A stretch of DNA of 64,000 nt, taken from positions 62,001 through 126,000 of the forward strand of contig NZ_JACRYU010000016.1 in NCBI RefSeq assembly GCF_014333445.1, written 5' to 3'. Positions 16,821 to 26,711 of the stretch are shown here, piece by piece (the stretch's first letter is position 1; each line of letters starts with the position of its first letter). Position numbers and translations under genes: made by a program. The notes under the pieces were generated by a model that saw nothing but the letters and a program-made list of their open reading frames with translations, was not told where the DNA came from and did no database searches. This stretch comes from Terrisporobacter mayombei. GTDB lineage: Bacteria > Bacillota > Clostridia > Peptostreptococcales > Peptostreptococcaceae.

Positions 16821-17832
16821 TAAAAAATCAGGATTTAATTTTAAAGAATGGGCAAGTAATAATGCAATAACAATAGTTCTTGTATTTTTATTGATAGGAA
16901 TAATTGCTATAGAACCTAGTTTTCTTTCTATTAAGAACTTAACAAACATATTAGCGCAATGTTCTACGCGTATGATTATAGCCTTAGGTGTTGGTGGTAT
17001 AATCGTAACTCAAGGTACAGACCTTTCTGCAGGTCGTATTATAGGTTTGGCAGCAGTTGTATCTGCATCATTACTTCAAGCCACTGATTATGCTTATCGT
17101 ATGTATCCAAACATGCAAGAATTACCTTTATTTGTACCTATTTTATTAGCTATGGCTATATGTGGATTCATGGGTGCTATAAACGGTTTAGCTGTTGCAA
17201 AATTAAAAACACCTCCATTCATAGCAACTATGGGTACTATGCTTTTAGCTTATGGTATTACAAGTTTATACTTTGATAGACCACCATATGGAGCTCAACC
17301 AATAGCTGGTCTTGCTAAAAACTTTAAAAACTTAGCATCAGGTGCTATAGAAATTGGAAGCTTTAGATTACCATACCTTATAATATATGCAGTAATTGCT
17401 TGTGTAATAATGTGGTTTATATGGAATAAAACTAAGCTTGGTAAAAATATGTTTGCCATAGGTGGAAACCCAGAAGCAGCAGAAGTATCTGGAGTTAACG
17501 TTGCTAGAAACTTAATTATAATATATATAATAGCAGGAGTATTATATGGTCTTGCAGGATCTCTAGAAGCAGCTAGAGTTGGTTCTGCAACAAATAATAC
17601 TGGATTTATGTATGAGATGGATGCCATAGCAGCTTGTGTTGTCGGTGGAGTTTCTTTCTCTGGTGGTGTTGGTAGTATAGGAGGAATAATAACAGGTGTT
17701 CTTATATTCCAAGTTCTTAACTATGGACTTTCATTTATAGGTGTAAGTACATATTTACAGTTTATAATCAAAGGTATAATTATAATAGCAGCAGTTGCAT
17801 TAGATACAAGAAAATATATGAAGAAAAAATAA
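16804..17832 (+). CDS. mglC: Galactose/methyl-galactoside ABC transporter permease
   Basis: The 342-aa product is a polytopic membrane protein of the RbsC/MglC family, with about 8-10 hydrophobic segments. Family motifs include [26 protein letters not shown] near the N-terminus, [17 protein letters not shown], and [13 protein letters not shown] followed by the [18 protein letters not shown] block. It forms the transport channel with MglA. ATG 16804 lies inside the end of mglA, preceded by GAGGGGGAG. A long perfect hairpin closes the operon. Confidence 0.96.
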   Translation: MQSLTSKKSGFNFKEWASNNAITIVLVFLLIGIIAIEPSFLSIKNLTNILAQCSTRMIIALGVGGIIVTQGTDLSAGRIIGLAAVVSASLLQATDYAYRMYPNMQELPLFVPILLAMAICGFMGAINGLAVAKLKTPPFIATMGTMLLAYGITSLYFDRPPYGAQPIAGLAKNFKNLASGAIEIGSFRLPYLIIYAVIACVIMWFIWNKTKLGKNMFAIGGNPEAAEVSGVNVARNLIIIYIIAGVLYGLAGSLEAARVGSATNNTGFMYEMDAIAACVVGGVSFSGGVGSIGGIITGVLIFQVLNYGLSFIGVSTYLQFIIKGIIIIAAVALDTRKYMKKK

Positions 17833-17853
17833 TTTTTGAAAATAGAAATTTAT

Positions 17854-17903
17854 CTCAAATAAAAAGATTACCTAATTTAAAGGAGGTAATCTTTTTATTT
17901 GAG
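17854..17903. terminator. 20-bp perfect inverted repeat after mglC (bidirectional terminator)
   Basis: Arms 17854-17873 and 17884-17903 are perfect complements over 20 bp with a 10-nt loop. The right arm itself contains CTTTTTATTT, giving a terminator-like U run; the left arm gives the same on the other strand. Confidence 0.8.
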
Positions 17904-17995
17904 GTGATAATATAAGTTTATATAGTATTGTTATATTTTTAACAAGTTAATCGGAAGTTTTATATCATAATGAAAGAGTAACTGCAAATAATATA

Positions 17996-18050
17996 TATAC
18001 AATGTTTGTTATAGGTAGTATAATAATATAGGAAAATGTTTTATAAACAT
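17996..18050 (+). promoter_or_regulatory. Candidate ridA promoter and downstream dyad
   Basis: TATACA (17996-18001) and a perfect TATAAT (18019-18024) are 17 nt apart. A perfect dyad ATGTTT-TAT-AAACAT (18036-18050) lies just downstream of the predicted start and 6 nt before AGGAGG. It could be an operator. Confidence 0.4.
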
Positions 18051-18070
18051 ATTTTAGGAGGTTATATAAC

Positions 18071-18454
18071 ATGAAACATGAAGTGATACATACAAACAAT
18101 GCGCCAGCGGCAATAGGTCCATACTCTCAAGCTATAAAAGCTGGAAATTTATTATTTATATCAGGACAAGTTCCTTTCGTTCCAGAAACAATGGAAATAG
18201 TAGAAGGAGATGTTAAAGCACAAACTGCTCAATCTTTAAAAAACTTACAAGCTATATTAAAAGAAGCAGGAGCTGATTTCTCTGATGTAGTTAAAACTAC
18301 AGTTTTCATAAAAGATATGAACGAATTTGCTCAAATAAACGAAGTTTATGCTGAATACTTTGGAGAAAACAAACCAGCTAGAGCTTGTGTCGAAGTTGCT
18401 AGACTACCTAAAGACGTAAAAGTTGAAATAGAAGTAATAGCAGTAGTTAAATAA
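18071..18454 (+). CDS. ridA: RidA family reactive-intermediate deaminase
   Basis: The 127-aa product is a full RidA/YjgF protein: [22 protein letters not shown] at the N-terminus, then [20 protein letters not shown] and the C-terminal [22 protein letters not shown], which holds the conserved catalytic Arg. RidA hydrolyses reactive enamine/imine intermediates made by PLP enzymes such as threonine dehydratase. It is a single gene with its own strong AGGAGG site, candidate promoter and terminator. Confidence 0.95.
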   Translation: MKHEVIHTNNAPAAIGPYSQAIKAGNLLFISGQVPFVPETMEIVEGDVKAQTAQSLKNLQAILKEAGADFSDVVKTTVFIKDMNEFAQINEVYAEYFGENKPARACVEVARLPKDVKVEIEVIAVVK

Positions 18455-18479
18455 TAATTTAACATAACATAAATTTAAC

Positions 18480-18514
18480 AAAAAATGACCATGTGTATAT
18501 GGTCATTTTTTTTT
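18480..18514 (+). terminator. Terminator after ridA
   Basis: Arms AAAAATGACCAT (18481-18492) and ATGGTCATTTTT (18499-18510) pair perfectly, followed by more T. Confidence 0.9.
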
Positions 18515-18586
18515 ATAAAATACTATAATTAAATTATTGAATAATAATTTAAGGATTAGTCATAAGAAAGTGGGGGAAATGATATT

Positions 18587-19849
18587 ATGGAAACATCCAT
18601 TCATGAAATAGCATGTAATCAGATATTAATTATTTTTGCAACAATAGCTATAACAGGGATTATTTGTAGTAAGGGAAGTGAATTAGTAAATATACCTGAT
18701 GTAGTTTTGTTTTTAATTGTAGGGATACTTCTAGGTCCATCTGTTTTAGATATGATTGATATAAGTAAATTTCAATTGGAAAATCAATTAATATTAACTT
18801 TTGGATCAGCATTTATTTTGTATTTGGGAGGTAAAGAAGTCAGTTTAAAAGTATTAAAGAATGTAAAAGTGACGGTTTTATTATTATCAACATTGGGAGT
18901 AGCAGTTTCTACATTTTTAATGGGTAAATTTATAGATTTGAATTTTGAAGCAAGCTTTATGACTTGTTTATTGGCAGGTGCTATAATTTCATCTACAGAT
19001 CCAGCAACCATAGTACCTATATTTAACCAAGTTAAAATAGATAAAAAAGTTAAGCAGACTGTAATAAGTGAGTCAGCATTAAATGATGCAACAGGTGCTA
19101 TATTAACAGTTGCAATATTATCAATCATCCAAGGTGGTAGATTTTCTTTAGAAGAGAATATATACAATCTTTTTATGATGATTATAATAGGTATAATAAT
19201 AGGTGTAGTTACAGGACTTACATTATTATTTTTAGTGAATGACAGTCCAAAAGGAATTTTTAAGGATTATACACCTATTATATCAATATTATCAGTTATA
19301 ATAGCTTATGAACTATCCACATATTTAGGTGGAAGTGGATATATGTCATGTTTTATAGTAGGGCTTATGACTGGTAATAAACAGAATTTTAAATTGTGGT
19401 TAAGTCAAAAACATTATGATGCAGATAAAAATGTTGTTGAAACTTTGGGTACTATATGTCGAATGTGTATTTTTATAATATTAGGTAGCCAAGTAAAATT
19501 AGATGTTTTATTTAAGTATTTTGTTGCGTCTTTAATTTCAGTACTAGCATTCATATTCATAGTTAGACCTATATGTGTTTTATTATGTTCATTAGTAGAT
19601 AGAAAAGCTAGATGGAATAAAAAACAATTATTATTTATGATGTGGGTTAGAGAAACAGGTGTTATACCAGCAGCTCTTTGTGGTATAATAACGGCTATGA
19701 AACTACCTGGAAATGAAATTATATCTTCTATAGTTTTTATGACTATACTTATCACATTAATACTTCAAGGTAGTACTACTAAGCTTGTAGCTAAGAAATT
19801 AGATTTATTAGAAGATGAGACATTAATTGAGGCTCATAAAGATTTGTAA
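18587..19849 (+). CDS. Cation:proton antiporter, CPA1/NhaP type
   Basis: The 420-aa product has about 12 hydrophobic segments and the CPA1 signatures SSTDPATIVPIF and SESALNDATGAIL (the ND pair that binds the cation). It also has GPSVLDM near the first helices. It would exchange Na+ or K+ for H+ across the membrane. There is no C-terminal TrkA domain, only a short acidic tail. It is a single-gene unit with GTGGGGGAAA before ATG 18587 and a terminator after it. The ion is not predictable from sequence. Confidence 0.9.
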   Translation: METSIHEIACNQILIIFATIAITGIICSKGSELVNIPDVVLFLIVGILLGPSVLDMIDISKFQLENQLILTFGSAFILYLGGKEVSLKVLKNVKVTVLLLSTLGVAVSTFLMGKFIDLNFEASFMTCLLAGAIISSTDPATIVPIFNQVKIDKKVKQTVISESALNDATGAILTVAILSIIQGGRFSLEENIYNLFMMIIIGIIIGVVTGLTLLFLVNDSPKGIFKDYTPIISILSVIIAYELSTYLGGSGYMSCFIVGLMTGNKQNFKLWLSQKHYDADKNVVETLGTICRMCIFIILGSQVKLDVLFKYFVASLISVLAFIFIVRPICVLLCSLVDRKARWNKKQLLFMMWVRETGVIPAALCGIITAMKLPGNEIISSIVFMTILITLILQGSTTKLVAKKLDLLEDETLIEAHKDL

Positions 19850-19890
19850 AATGAATATTAACACAAGAATTTAATATTAAAATATAATGA

Positions 19891-19926
19891 AATAGTATAA
19901 ATAATTAATATTTATACTATTTTTTT
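19891..19926 (+). terminator. Terminator after the antiporter gene
   Basis: Arms AATAGTATAAATA and TATTTATACTATT (around a short AT loop) are followed by a run of T. Confidence 0.85.
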
Positions 19927-20029
19927 AGGGAAATATTTTTGATATAAATATTAATTATTATAAAATTAGATTTAGTCTATTTATGATAAAATATAAGATA
20001 GCTAAATATTTTGAGATGAGGTAAGATTT

Positions 20030-20869
20030 ATGAATAATTATAGAATGATAGTCACAGACATGGATGGTACAGTATTAGGTACAGATCATAAGATTACAAA
20101 AGATAATAAAATTGCATTAAAGAAAGCAGAAGATAAAGGAATAAAAATTGTTTTTGCGACAGGGAGATTTCATGAATCGGCAAAGGTTCATATAGATTTT
20201 TTAGAGGAGAAGATGCCTATAATTTCATCTAATGGTTCTATAATAAAGAATCCTACAACAAATGAAGTTTTATATTGCAACTCTATAGATGAGGATAAAT
20301 GTATACGAATAATAGATACTTTAGATAAATATCATTTAAAATATCAAATATATACAGATGAGATAATTCTTCAAAAATATGATACTGAAGAAGAAAAGCA
20401 AATGATGATAGATTTTATAAAAACAGTATTTTCAGATAAAACGGAAATCATATTTAAAAAAGACTTAAGAGATGATATAAAAAATAAAAATATACTAAAG
20501 TTTAATGTAATGGAACTTGAGAGAATGGATTTAATAGATATAACAAGAAATGAGTTGAACGAAATAGAGGGAATTGAAATAACTTCATCTTGGGGAAATA
20601 ATTTAGAAATTATGTCGGAAGGAAGCACTAAAGGTAAGGCTATAGAATTTCTTGCGAATTTATTGAATATCAATAGAGAAGAAATTATTGCTTTTGGTGA
20701 TAATTATAATGATGTTAGTATGATAGAATTTGTGGGAACAGGTGTAGCTATGGGGAATGCAGAAGAAGATGTAAAAAATATAGCTAACTATGTTACAGAT
20801 GCAAATAGTGAAAGTGGTGTAGCAAAGGCTATTGATAAGTTAGTTTTTGAAAAATCTTTTAGCATATAG
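20030..20869 (+). CDS. Cof-type HAD-superfamily hydrolase
   Basis: The 279-aa product has HAD motif I (VTDMDGTVLG, with nucleophile Asp10 and Asp12), the Cof signature ATGRFHESA, and motif IV AFGDNYNDVSMIEFVGTGVAMGNA. These define the Cof/YkrA (type IIB cap) phosphatases, which act on small phosphorylated metabolites such as sugar phosphates or FMN. The substrate cannot be assigned. GATGAGGTAAG precedes ATG 20030. It stands alone between the antiporter gene and argH. Confidence 0.92.
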   Translation: MNNYRMIVTDMDGTVLGTDHKITKDNKIALKKAEDKGIKIVFATGRFHESAKVHIDFLEEKMPIISSNGSIIKNPTTNEVLYCNSIDEDKCIRIIDTLDKYHLKYQIYTDEIILQKYDTEEEKQMMIDFIKTVFSDKTEIIFKKDLRDDIKNKNILKFNVMELERMDLIDITRNELNEIEGIEITSSWGNNLEIMSEGSTKGKAIEFLANLLNINREEIIAFGDNYNDVSMIEFVGTGVAMGNAEEDVKNIANYVTDANSESGVAKAIDKLVFEKSFSI

Positions 20870-20931
20870 TTATCAATTGTGATACCATTATAAGAAATAT
20901 TAAATCATAAGTTTTTAAAGGGGGGAATTAT

Positions 20932-22248
20932 ATGAAACTTTGGGGCGGTCGTTTTAGAGACGAAGAAAATGCACTAATGGAAGAATTTAACAAGTCTTTT
21001 GACTTTGATTCTGTTTTATATAAACAAGATATTAATGGCAGCTTAGCCCATATATATATGCAAGTGCAAGTTGGTCTATTAAATGAAGAAGAAGGAAAAT
21101 TAATTAGTGATGGTTTGAAATCCATTGAAAAAGACATAGAAGATGGTGTTCTATGTCTTGATGGTAATTATGAAGATATACATAGTTTTGTGGAGATTAA
21201 TTTAATAAAAAGAATAGGGGAAGTAGGCAAAAAGCTACATACAGGAAGAAGTAGAAATGATCAAGTAGCAGTTGACATGAGATTATTTGCAAAAGAAAAA
21301 GCCTATGAAATATTAGAATATATTGAAAATCTAAAAGCTACATTAAAAGAAGTGGGAAAAAATAATCCTATTATAATGCCCGGGTATACTCATTTACAGA
21401 GAGCCCAAGTAGTTACTTTCAAACATCATCTAATGGCATACTATAATATGTTTGATAGAGATGCAAGAAGAGTAAAGAATGCTATTGGAATATTAAATGA
21501 AAGTCCTCTAGGATGTGGAGCACTAGCCGGAACTACTCATAATATAGATAGAAGTATTACTTGTAATAAATTAGGTTTTAAAAAGCCTGTTGACAATTTT
21601 ATGGATGGTGTAAGTGATAGGGACTATTTATTAGAACTTATGAGTGATTTTTCTATAATAATGATGCATTTAAGTCGACTTAGTGAAGAGTTAATCTTAT
21701 GGAGTAGTCAAGAATTTAAATTTATAGAAATCGATGATTTATATTCAACAGGAAGCAGTATAATGCCACAAAAGAAAAATCCTGATGGAGCAGAATTAAT
21801 AAGAGGTAAGACAGGGAGAGTATATGGGAATTTAATATCATTATTAACAGTTATGAAAGGATTACCTCTTGCGTATAATAAAGACATGCAAGAAGATAAA
21901 GAGGGATTCTTTGATAGTGTGAATACACTTTCTATGTGTCTTCAGATAATGTCGAGAATGATAGCTACTTTAAAGGTAAGGGCTGATAATATGAAAAATG
22001 CTGTGAAAAGTGGATTCTTAAATGCTACAGAAGTAGCAGATTATTTGGTGAATAAAAATATTCCATTTAGAGATGCTCATGGAATAGTTGGACAAATTGT
22101 AATATATTGTGAGGATAATGATAAATCAATCGAGGATCTATCTTTGGAGGAGTTGTTACAGTTTTCTGATACATTTGAAGAAGATATATATAACTTTATA
22201 GAATATGAAAATATATTAGATAAAGGGATTAAAGTTAATTTAAGATAA
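20932..22248 (+). CDS. argH: Argininosuccinate lyase
   Basis: The 438-aa product carries the family signatures: MKLWGGRFRDEE, TGRSRNDQVAVDMRLFAKE, and the catalytic flexible loop GSSIMPQKKNPDGAE (about 273-287). It splits argininosuccinate into arginine and fumarate, the last step of arginine synthesis. It is slightly shorter than the usual ~460 aa, ending early in the C-terminal domain. No argG or other arg gene is adjacent. An AAAGGGGGGAA site precedes ATG 20932. It converges on the D,D-carboxypeptidase gene at a shared terminator. Confidence 0.96.
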   Translation: MKLWGGRFRDEENALMEEFNKSFDFDSVLYKQDINGSLAHIYMQVQVGLLNEEEGKLISDGLKSIEKDIEDGVLCLDGNYEDIHSFVEINLIKRIGEVGKKLHTGRSRNDQVAVDMRLFAKEKAYEILEYIENLKATLKEVGKNNPIIMPGYTHLQRAQVVTFKHHLMAYYNMFDRDARRVKNAIGILNESPLGCGALAGTTHNIDRSITCNKLGFKKPVDNFMDGVSDRDYLLELMSDFSIIMMHLSRLSEELILWSSQEFKFIEIDDLYSTGSSIMPQKKNPDGAELIRGKTGRVYGNLISLLTVMKGLPLAYNKDMQEDKEGFFDSVNTLSMCLQIMSRMIATLKVRADNMKNAVKSGFLNATEVADYLVNKNIPFRDAHGIVGQIVIYCEDNDKSIEDLSLEELLQFSDTFEEDIYNFIEYENILDKGIKVNLR

Positions 22249-22255
22249 ATAATTA

Positions 22256-22291
22256 AAAATAAGATGGTTTGATATAAACCATCTTATTTTT
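22256..22291. terminator. Bidirectional terminator between argH and the dac gene
   Basis: Arms AAAAATAAGATGGTTT and AAACCATCTTATTTTT pair perfectly around GATAT. The right arm overlaps the last codons of the minus-strand gene. Confidence 0.9.
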
Positions 22292-23588
22292 GTTTTCTTC
22301 TATATTTATTTGATCTTCTCTTTCTTATACGTCTTTTTTTAAATATTCTAGATATAACAAATATAATAAATAAAGTACCTAAAGCTAATAATAATCTAAT
22401 TGAGTATTTTACTGTTTGATTTTCTGTGATAAATCCAAACACACTATTTAAATCATTTTCGGCTATTAAAGGTATAGATTTTTCTAATGTTTTCCCATTA
22501 TATATATCTAAAGTACCCACTTTATCACCTTTTTTTATAGGTAATTTATAGTCTAAATTAGTATCTGCTGTATACTCATCAGATGCTTTAGTACCTTTTT
22601 CTAAAACTAATTTATAATTATACTCTGGTTTATAAAATAATTCTTTTTGCTTTGTAAATAATACTCTTTTGGTATCAGCATAATCATCCTTACTGATTAT
22701 AGTTTGAGTGTAATAATTATCAAAAGCATAGTCTATTAGTGTTCTAGAGTCCACATATACATCCATACCCGTATCTTTAAATACTGCCGTGATAACTCTC
22801 ATATTATCTTTAACTGCGCTTGTTAATAAACATCTTCCTGCATCATCAGTATATCCAGTTTTAATACCATCAACTATATCGTATTTTACATCAGTTAATT
22901 TACCTTTATACATTATTTCTTCATTAGAAGTTAAAAATTTATTAGTATTTGTAAATACTCTAGTTACAAAACGTCTGCTTATAGGTGTATCAGATTCCTT
23001 AAATGTTATAGATTTTGTATTTACTATTTCTCTGATTAACTCATTACTCATAGCTACTCTAGCCATTAGTGCCATATCATAAGCTGTTGTGTAATGTTTT
23101 TGATCAGGTAATCCATGAGGATTGTTAAAATGAGTATTTTCTGCCCCTATGGCCTTTGCTTCTTTATTCATTAATTCAGCAAAATCTTCAATTGTTCCTG
23201 ATACATGCTTAGCAAGTAATTCAGCAGCATCATTAGAAGAGTGGATTAATAAACCTTGTAATAATTCTTTAACTGTAAATATTTCCCCTTTTTCTAAATA
23301 CATACTTGACCCATCAACATTAGGATCTTCCGTAACCTCAATAGGGGTGTCTAGATTTTCAACATGTTTGATTACCAAGTACGCAGTCCATATCTTAGTT
23401 GTTGAGGCAGGATATATCTTTTTATTTCCGTTTTTTTCATAAAGTACTTTACCTGTTTCATAATCTAGTACTACTGAATTAGGAGAAGAAATAGATACAT
23501 CATCACTATCAGCAAACGAAGAGATTGGACTTGAAAAAGTTGTTACTGAAATAATTGATGCAATCAAAAAATATAAAAACTTTTTCAT
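22284..23588 (-). CDS. D-alanyl-D-alanine carboxypeptidase (DacF/PBP5 family)
   Basis: The 434-aa product has a signal peptide and the three penicillin-binding motifs: SxxK in ASTTKIW (Ser62, Lys65), SxN at 117-119 (SSNDAAEL) and KTG at 243-245. A C-terminal beta domain follows. Unusually for secreted PBP5-type enzymes, it ends with a clear hydrophobic helix (LLLALGTLFIIFVISRIF) and a very basic tail rich in Arg/Lys, giving a membrane anchor. It trims the terminal D-Ala from peptidoglycan stem peptides. DacF-type enzymes can be vegetative or forespore-specific; no sigma-F promoter was seen. A TTTGGAGGTT site precedes ATG 23588. Confidence 0.93.
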   Translation of the reverse strand: MKKFLYFLIASIISVTTFSSPISSFADSDDVSISSPNSVVLDYETGKVLYEKNGNKKIYPASTTKIWTAYLVIKHVENLDTPIEVTEDPNVDGSSMYLEKGEIFTVKELLQGLLIHSSNDAAELLAKHVSGTIEDFAELMNKEAKAIGAENTHFNNPHGLPDQKHYTTAYDMALMARVAMSNELIREIVNTKSITFKESDTPISRRFVTRVFTNTNKFLTSNEEIMYKGKLTDVKYDIVDGIKTGYTDDAGRCLLTSAVKDNMRVITAVFKDTGMDVYVDSRTLIDYAFDNYYTQTIISKDDYADTKRVLFTKQKELFYKPEYNYKLVLEKGTKASDEYTADTNLDYKLPIKKGDKVGTLDIYNGKTLEKSIPLIAENDLNSVFGFITENQTVKYSIRLLLALGTLFIIFVISRIFKKRRIRKRRSNKYRRKQK

Positions 23589-23665
23589 ATTAAACCTCCA
23601 AATTTTAATCTTAGATTTTAGTATAACATATTTCTGTTAATAATTAAATTAAGGAGGGATAAAAA

Positions 23666-24307
23666 GTGTTCAAAACAAAGAAAATAATAGTATTTTTATT
23701 TATTTTATTAATATCTGTAGGAGGGTTATTAATAAAAGATAGGTATATTTCAAAGAATGATATATATGTTTTAAGTGGACAAAACTGTGAAAATACAACA
23801 GATAATAATTCTAAAATTAAAAATGCAGAAGAAGAAAAAAACTTAAAAGTGACAAATAAAGAGATAACAGTTTATATAAGTGGCGCAGTGAATAATCCTG
23901 GCATTGTGACTTTGAATTCAGGGGAAAGGCTAGCTACAGCTGTAGATAAGGTAGGGGGAACTACTGAAAAGGCAGATTTAAATAAGGTGAATTTAGCTAT
24001 AAAAATAGAAGATGAAATGCACTATATAATTCCGGAAATAGGAGAAGAAATTAACTATACTTCTGAAAATATAAAGGATGATATTGTAAGTAAAGATACA
24101 ACTAATAATTCGGCCAAAATAAATATTAATACCGCTACTATTGAAGAATTAGATACTTTACCAGGTGTAGGTGAAGCAACTGCAAATAAAATATTAAATC
24201 ATAGAAAAGAAAATGGGAACTTTAAAAGCATAGAAGAAATAAAAAATGTTAATGGTATTGGAGATAAAAAATTTGAGAATATTCGAGAGTTAATAAGTGT
24301 GGAATAA
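23666..24307 (+). CDS. comEA: ComEA-type DNA-binding competence protein
   Basis: The 213-aa product has an N-terminal membrane anchor (residues ~5-25), a SLBB-like segment (VYISGAVNNPGIVTLNSGERLATAVDKVGG, about 70-105) and a C-terminal helix-hairpin-helix pair (NINTATIEELDTLPGVGEATA, then NVNGIGDKKFENI, about 150-213). This is the standard ComEA order. ComEA binds double-stranded DNA outside the membrane for uptake. The start is GTG 23666 after AAGGAGGG. In Bacillus it leads comEA-comEB-comEC; here comEB is missing and comEC lies 9.6 kb away. Confidence 0.93.
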   Translation: MFKTKKIIVFLFILLISVGGLLIKDRYISKNDIYVLSGQNCENTTDNNSKIKNAEEEKNLKVTNKEITVYISGAVNNPGIVTLNSGERLATAVDKVGGTTEKADLNKVNLAIKIEDEMHYIIPEIGEEINYTSENIKDDIVSKDTTNNSAKININTATIEELDTLPGVGEATANKILNHRKENGNFKSIEEIKNVNGIGDKKFENIRELISVE

Positions 24308-24312
24308 AAAAC

Positions 24313-24339
24313 TCTTCCTAAAGCTAGGAAGAATTTTTT
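24313..24339. terminator. Bidirectional terminator between comEA and apbE
   Basis: Arms TCTTCCTA (24313-24320) and TAGGAAGA (24325-24332) pair perfectly. T runs lie on both strands. Confidence 0.85.
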
Positions 24340-24419
24340 ATCATATCAAAGATAATATTAAAAACTAGAATTTTAATTTATAAAATTTGTAGTGATAATT
24401 ATTATAAAGAATATATAAT

Positions 24420-25475
24420 TTAACTGTTTAAGTCACAAATAGTAAAATTATTATCGGTAAGATTAAATTTATTTTTTAAATTACTGCTTAAGTAAATTTT
24501 TTTATCTTTAGTAATGAAAATTGCATCCACATTATTCAAGCTTTCTACTAATTTCATGCCTTCATTAAGACCTAATCCGAAAGTTGTTGTAGATAAAGCA
24601 TCACATATCATGGAATTATCAGAGACTATTGTGACACTACTTAAATTGTTTTCAAAAGGATATCCTGTATGAGGATTTAACATATGGTGATATATTTTAT
24701 TATCTTTTTTTAGATATCTTTCATAAATTCCAGAAGTAACAACTGATTTATCCGATACTTTAATATTGCCAATTGAATTTCCTCTAGGTTTAGTTGGATC
24801 TTGAATTCCTATAGAAAAAGGTTGATTATTTTCTTTAGTGCCAAGAACATATACATTTCCACCTAGATTTATCAATGCACTTTTTAATTTTTCTTCCTTT
24901 AAATAATTATAAATTTTATCTGCTGCATATCCTTTAGCAATTCCACCTAAATCAATCTTCATATTATCATTATTTAGTTTTACAGAGTGAGTATTTTCAT
25001 CTAAAAGAATATCTTTATAATTAACTAGAGATATTTTATCCTCTATATCTTTTTTATTTGGAACTTTGGCATTATCTGTTCCTATAGCCCATAAATCAAT
25101 AATAGGTCCTATACTTATATCGAAAGTATCATTAGACATTTTAGAAAAATTTATAGATTCTTTTATAACATAAAATGTATCTTCTGAAACTTTTACATAG
25201 TCTTTACCGGCCATATCATTTATTTTAGATATTTCACTAGAAGTAAGTTGACAACTCATTTTATTATCTATATCTGTTAGTATTGAAGCACATTTTTCTA
25301 ATAGTGCATCGCCATTTTTTTTATTTATATTATACAAAGTTATTTCGTTGATTGTACCTAGGTTGTAATATGTATGAGAGTATGTGTCTTCTTTTTTATT
25401 AATATTTACTATATATAAAGAAAATAAAATAAATACTATTATCAGTAAGGTAAAGAGCAGTTTTTTCTTATTCAT
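24420..25475 (-). CDS. apbE: FAD:protein FMN transferase (ApbE family)
   Basis: The 351-aa product has an N-terminal hydrophobic anchor (about residues 5-24) and no lipobox Cys. The ApbE core is clear: MGTI-like NLGTINEITLY, FDISIGPIIDLW, and the flavin-binding IDLGGIAKGYAAD. SLTTTTFG-type residues appear as DALSTTTFGLGLNEG. It attaches FMN to Thr/Ser of extracytoplasmic redox proteins such as Rnf subunits or FMN-binding-domain proteins. It is divergent from a NusG-II protein gene, a pairing also seen in flavin-based electron transfer loci. Its substrate is not in the window. Confidence 0.94.
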   Translation of the reverse strand: MNKKKLLFTLLIIVFILFSLYIVNINKKEDTYSHTYYNLGTINEITLYNINKKNGDALLEKCASILTDIDNKMSCQLTSSEISKINDMAGKDYVKVSEDTFYVIKESINFSKMSNDTFDISIGPIIDLWAIGTDNAKVPNKKDIEDKISLVNYKDILLDENTHSVKLNNDNMKIDLGGIAKGYAADKIYNYLKEEKLKSALINLGGNVYVLGTKENNQPFSIGIQDPTKPRGNSIGNIKVSDKSVVTSGIYERYLKKDNKIYHHMLNPHTGYPFENNLSSVTIVSDNSMICDALSTTTFGLGLNEGMKLVESLNNVDAIFITKDKKIYLSSNLKNKFNLTDNNFTICDLNS

Positions 25476-25571
25476 GATGAATCCTCCAATTTTTTATGAT
25501 ATATTTAATTTATCATTTATCATTATATCATAAATATTGGTAAATAATATTGATGACGGGGAGGTAGTATA

Positions 25572-25949
25572 GTGAAAAGAAAAGACTTCATATTAATTGG
25601 TTTAGTATTAATTGTTATAGTAGTAAGTTTTGGTGTGAATTTTATAATTAATAATAAAGATTCAGACTATATAGAAATATACGTTGATAATAAATTATAT
25701 AAAACATATAGTATCTATGATGAAGATGAATTTAGAATAAACACTAAAGATGGATACAACATTGTGAAAATACACGATCATGGAGTTGAAATTACGGAAG
25801 CTTCATGTACAGATAAAGTTTGTGTTAAATCTGGTTTTATTACAAAATCCAGCGAAAGTATAGTTTGTTTGCCAAATAAGGTTAATATAAAAATAAAGAC
25901 TCATAATAAAGATAAACAAGAAAGCGAAGAAGACATTATAGCAAATTAA
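25572..25949 (+). CDS. NusG domain II-containing membrane-anchored protein
   Basis: The 125-aa product has one N-terminal membrane helix (residues ~6-28). A NusG-II beta domain follows: IEIYVDNKLYKTYSI, then IVKIHDHGVEITEASCTDKVCVKSGFI and IVCLPNKVNIKI. The CTDKVC pair and the later VCLPN Cys are typical of this family. The function is unknown, but such proteins are often encoded with ApbE or FMN-binding proteins. The start is GTG 25572 after GGGGAGGTAG. ung follows 18 nt downstream and is probably cotranscribed. Confidence 0.85.
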   Translation: MKRKDFILIGLVLIVIVVSFGVNFIINNKDSDYIEIYVDNKLYKTYSIYDEDEFRINTKDGYNIVKIHDHGVEITEASCTDKVCVKSGFITKSSESIVCLPNKVNIKIKTHNKDKQESEEDIIAN

Positions 25950-25967
25950 TTTGATGGAGGATATAAG

Positions 25968-26642
25968 ATGGTTAACTTAGGAAATGACTGGGACAATTTA
26001 TTAAAAGAAGAATTTAAAAAAGATTATTACATAAAATTAAGAGAATTTCTTATAGGAGAATATAAAAGTAGAGTTATATATCCAAATATGTATAATATTT
26101 TTGAGGCACTAAAACATACATCATATAAAGATACGAAGGTATTAATATTAGGTCAGGATCCATATCATGGAGAAAATCAAGCACATGGTTTAGCTTTTTC
26201 TGTTCAACCAAATGTAAAAACACCGCCTTCTTTATTAAACATGTACAAAGAATTAAAAGATGATTTAGGATGTTTTATACCTAACAACGGTTATTTAATG
26301 CCGTGGGCAGACCAAGGAGTATTACTTCTAAATACAGCATTAACAGTAAGAGCTCATGAAGCAAACTCTCATCAAAATAAAGGGTGGGAAATATTTACGG
26401 ATGAAATAATCAAGAAACTAAATGAAAGAAAAGATCCAGTTATATTTGTTTTATGGGGTGCAAACGCAAGAAAGAAAAAAGAATTTATTGACTCAAAGAG
26501 ACATTATATTTTGGAAGCACCTCATCCAAGTCCTCTTTCAGCAAGAAGAGGGTTCTTTGGATGTAAACATTTTTCAAAAATAAATGACATTTTAAGTGAC
26601 ATGGGAAAAGAGCCGATAGATTGGCAAATTCCTAATATTTAA
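25968..26642 (+). CDS. ung: Uracil-DNA glycosylase
   Basis: The 224-aa product is a family 1 UDG. The water-activating loop GQDPYHG (residues 62-68, Asp64) and the minor-groove loop [17 protein letters not shown] are both intact, as is [10 protein letters not shown]. It excises uracil from DNA at the start of base-excision repair. GATGGAGG precedes ATG 25968. It follows the NusG-II gene closely and precedes a rhodanese gene. Confidence 0.98.
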   Translation: MVNLGNDWDNLLKEEFKKDYYIKLREFLIGEYKSRVIYPNMYNIFEALKHTSYKDTKVLILGQDPYHGENQAHGLAFSVQPNVKTPPSLLNMYKELKDDLGCFIPNNGYLMPWADQGVLLLNTALTVRAHEANSHQNKGWEIFTDEIIKKLNERKDPVIFVLWGANARKKKEFIDSKRHYILEAPHPSPLSARRGFFGCKHFSKINDILSDMGKEPIDWQIPNI

Positions 26643-26711
26643 ATTTAATATAGCTTTATGTAACATTTTATCAAAATATAGAATAATATATACAAAGGTA
26701 GGGTGTTATAT

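Noticed and set aside
20932-22248. argH truncation
   Set aside because: All catalytic motifs are present, and the frame ends at a normal stop before a terminator. The shorter C-terminus appears natural.
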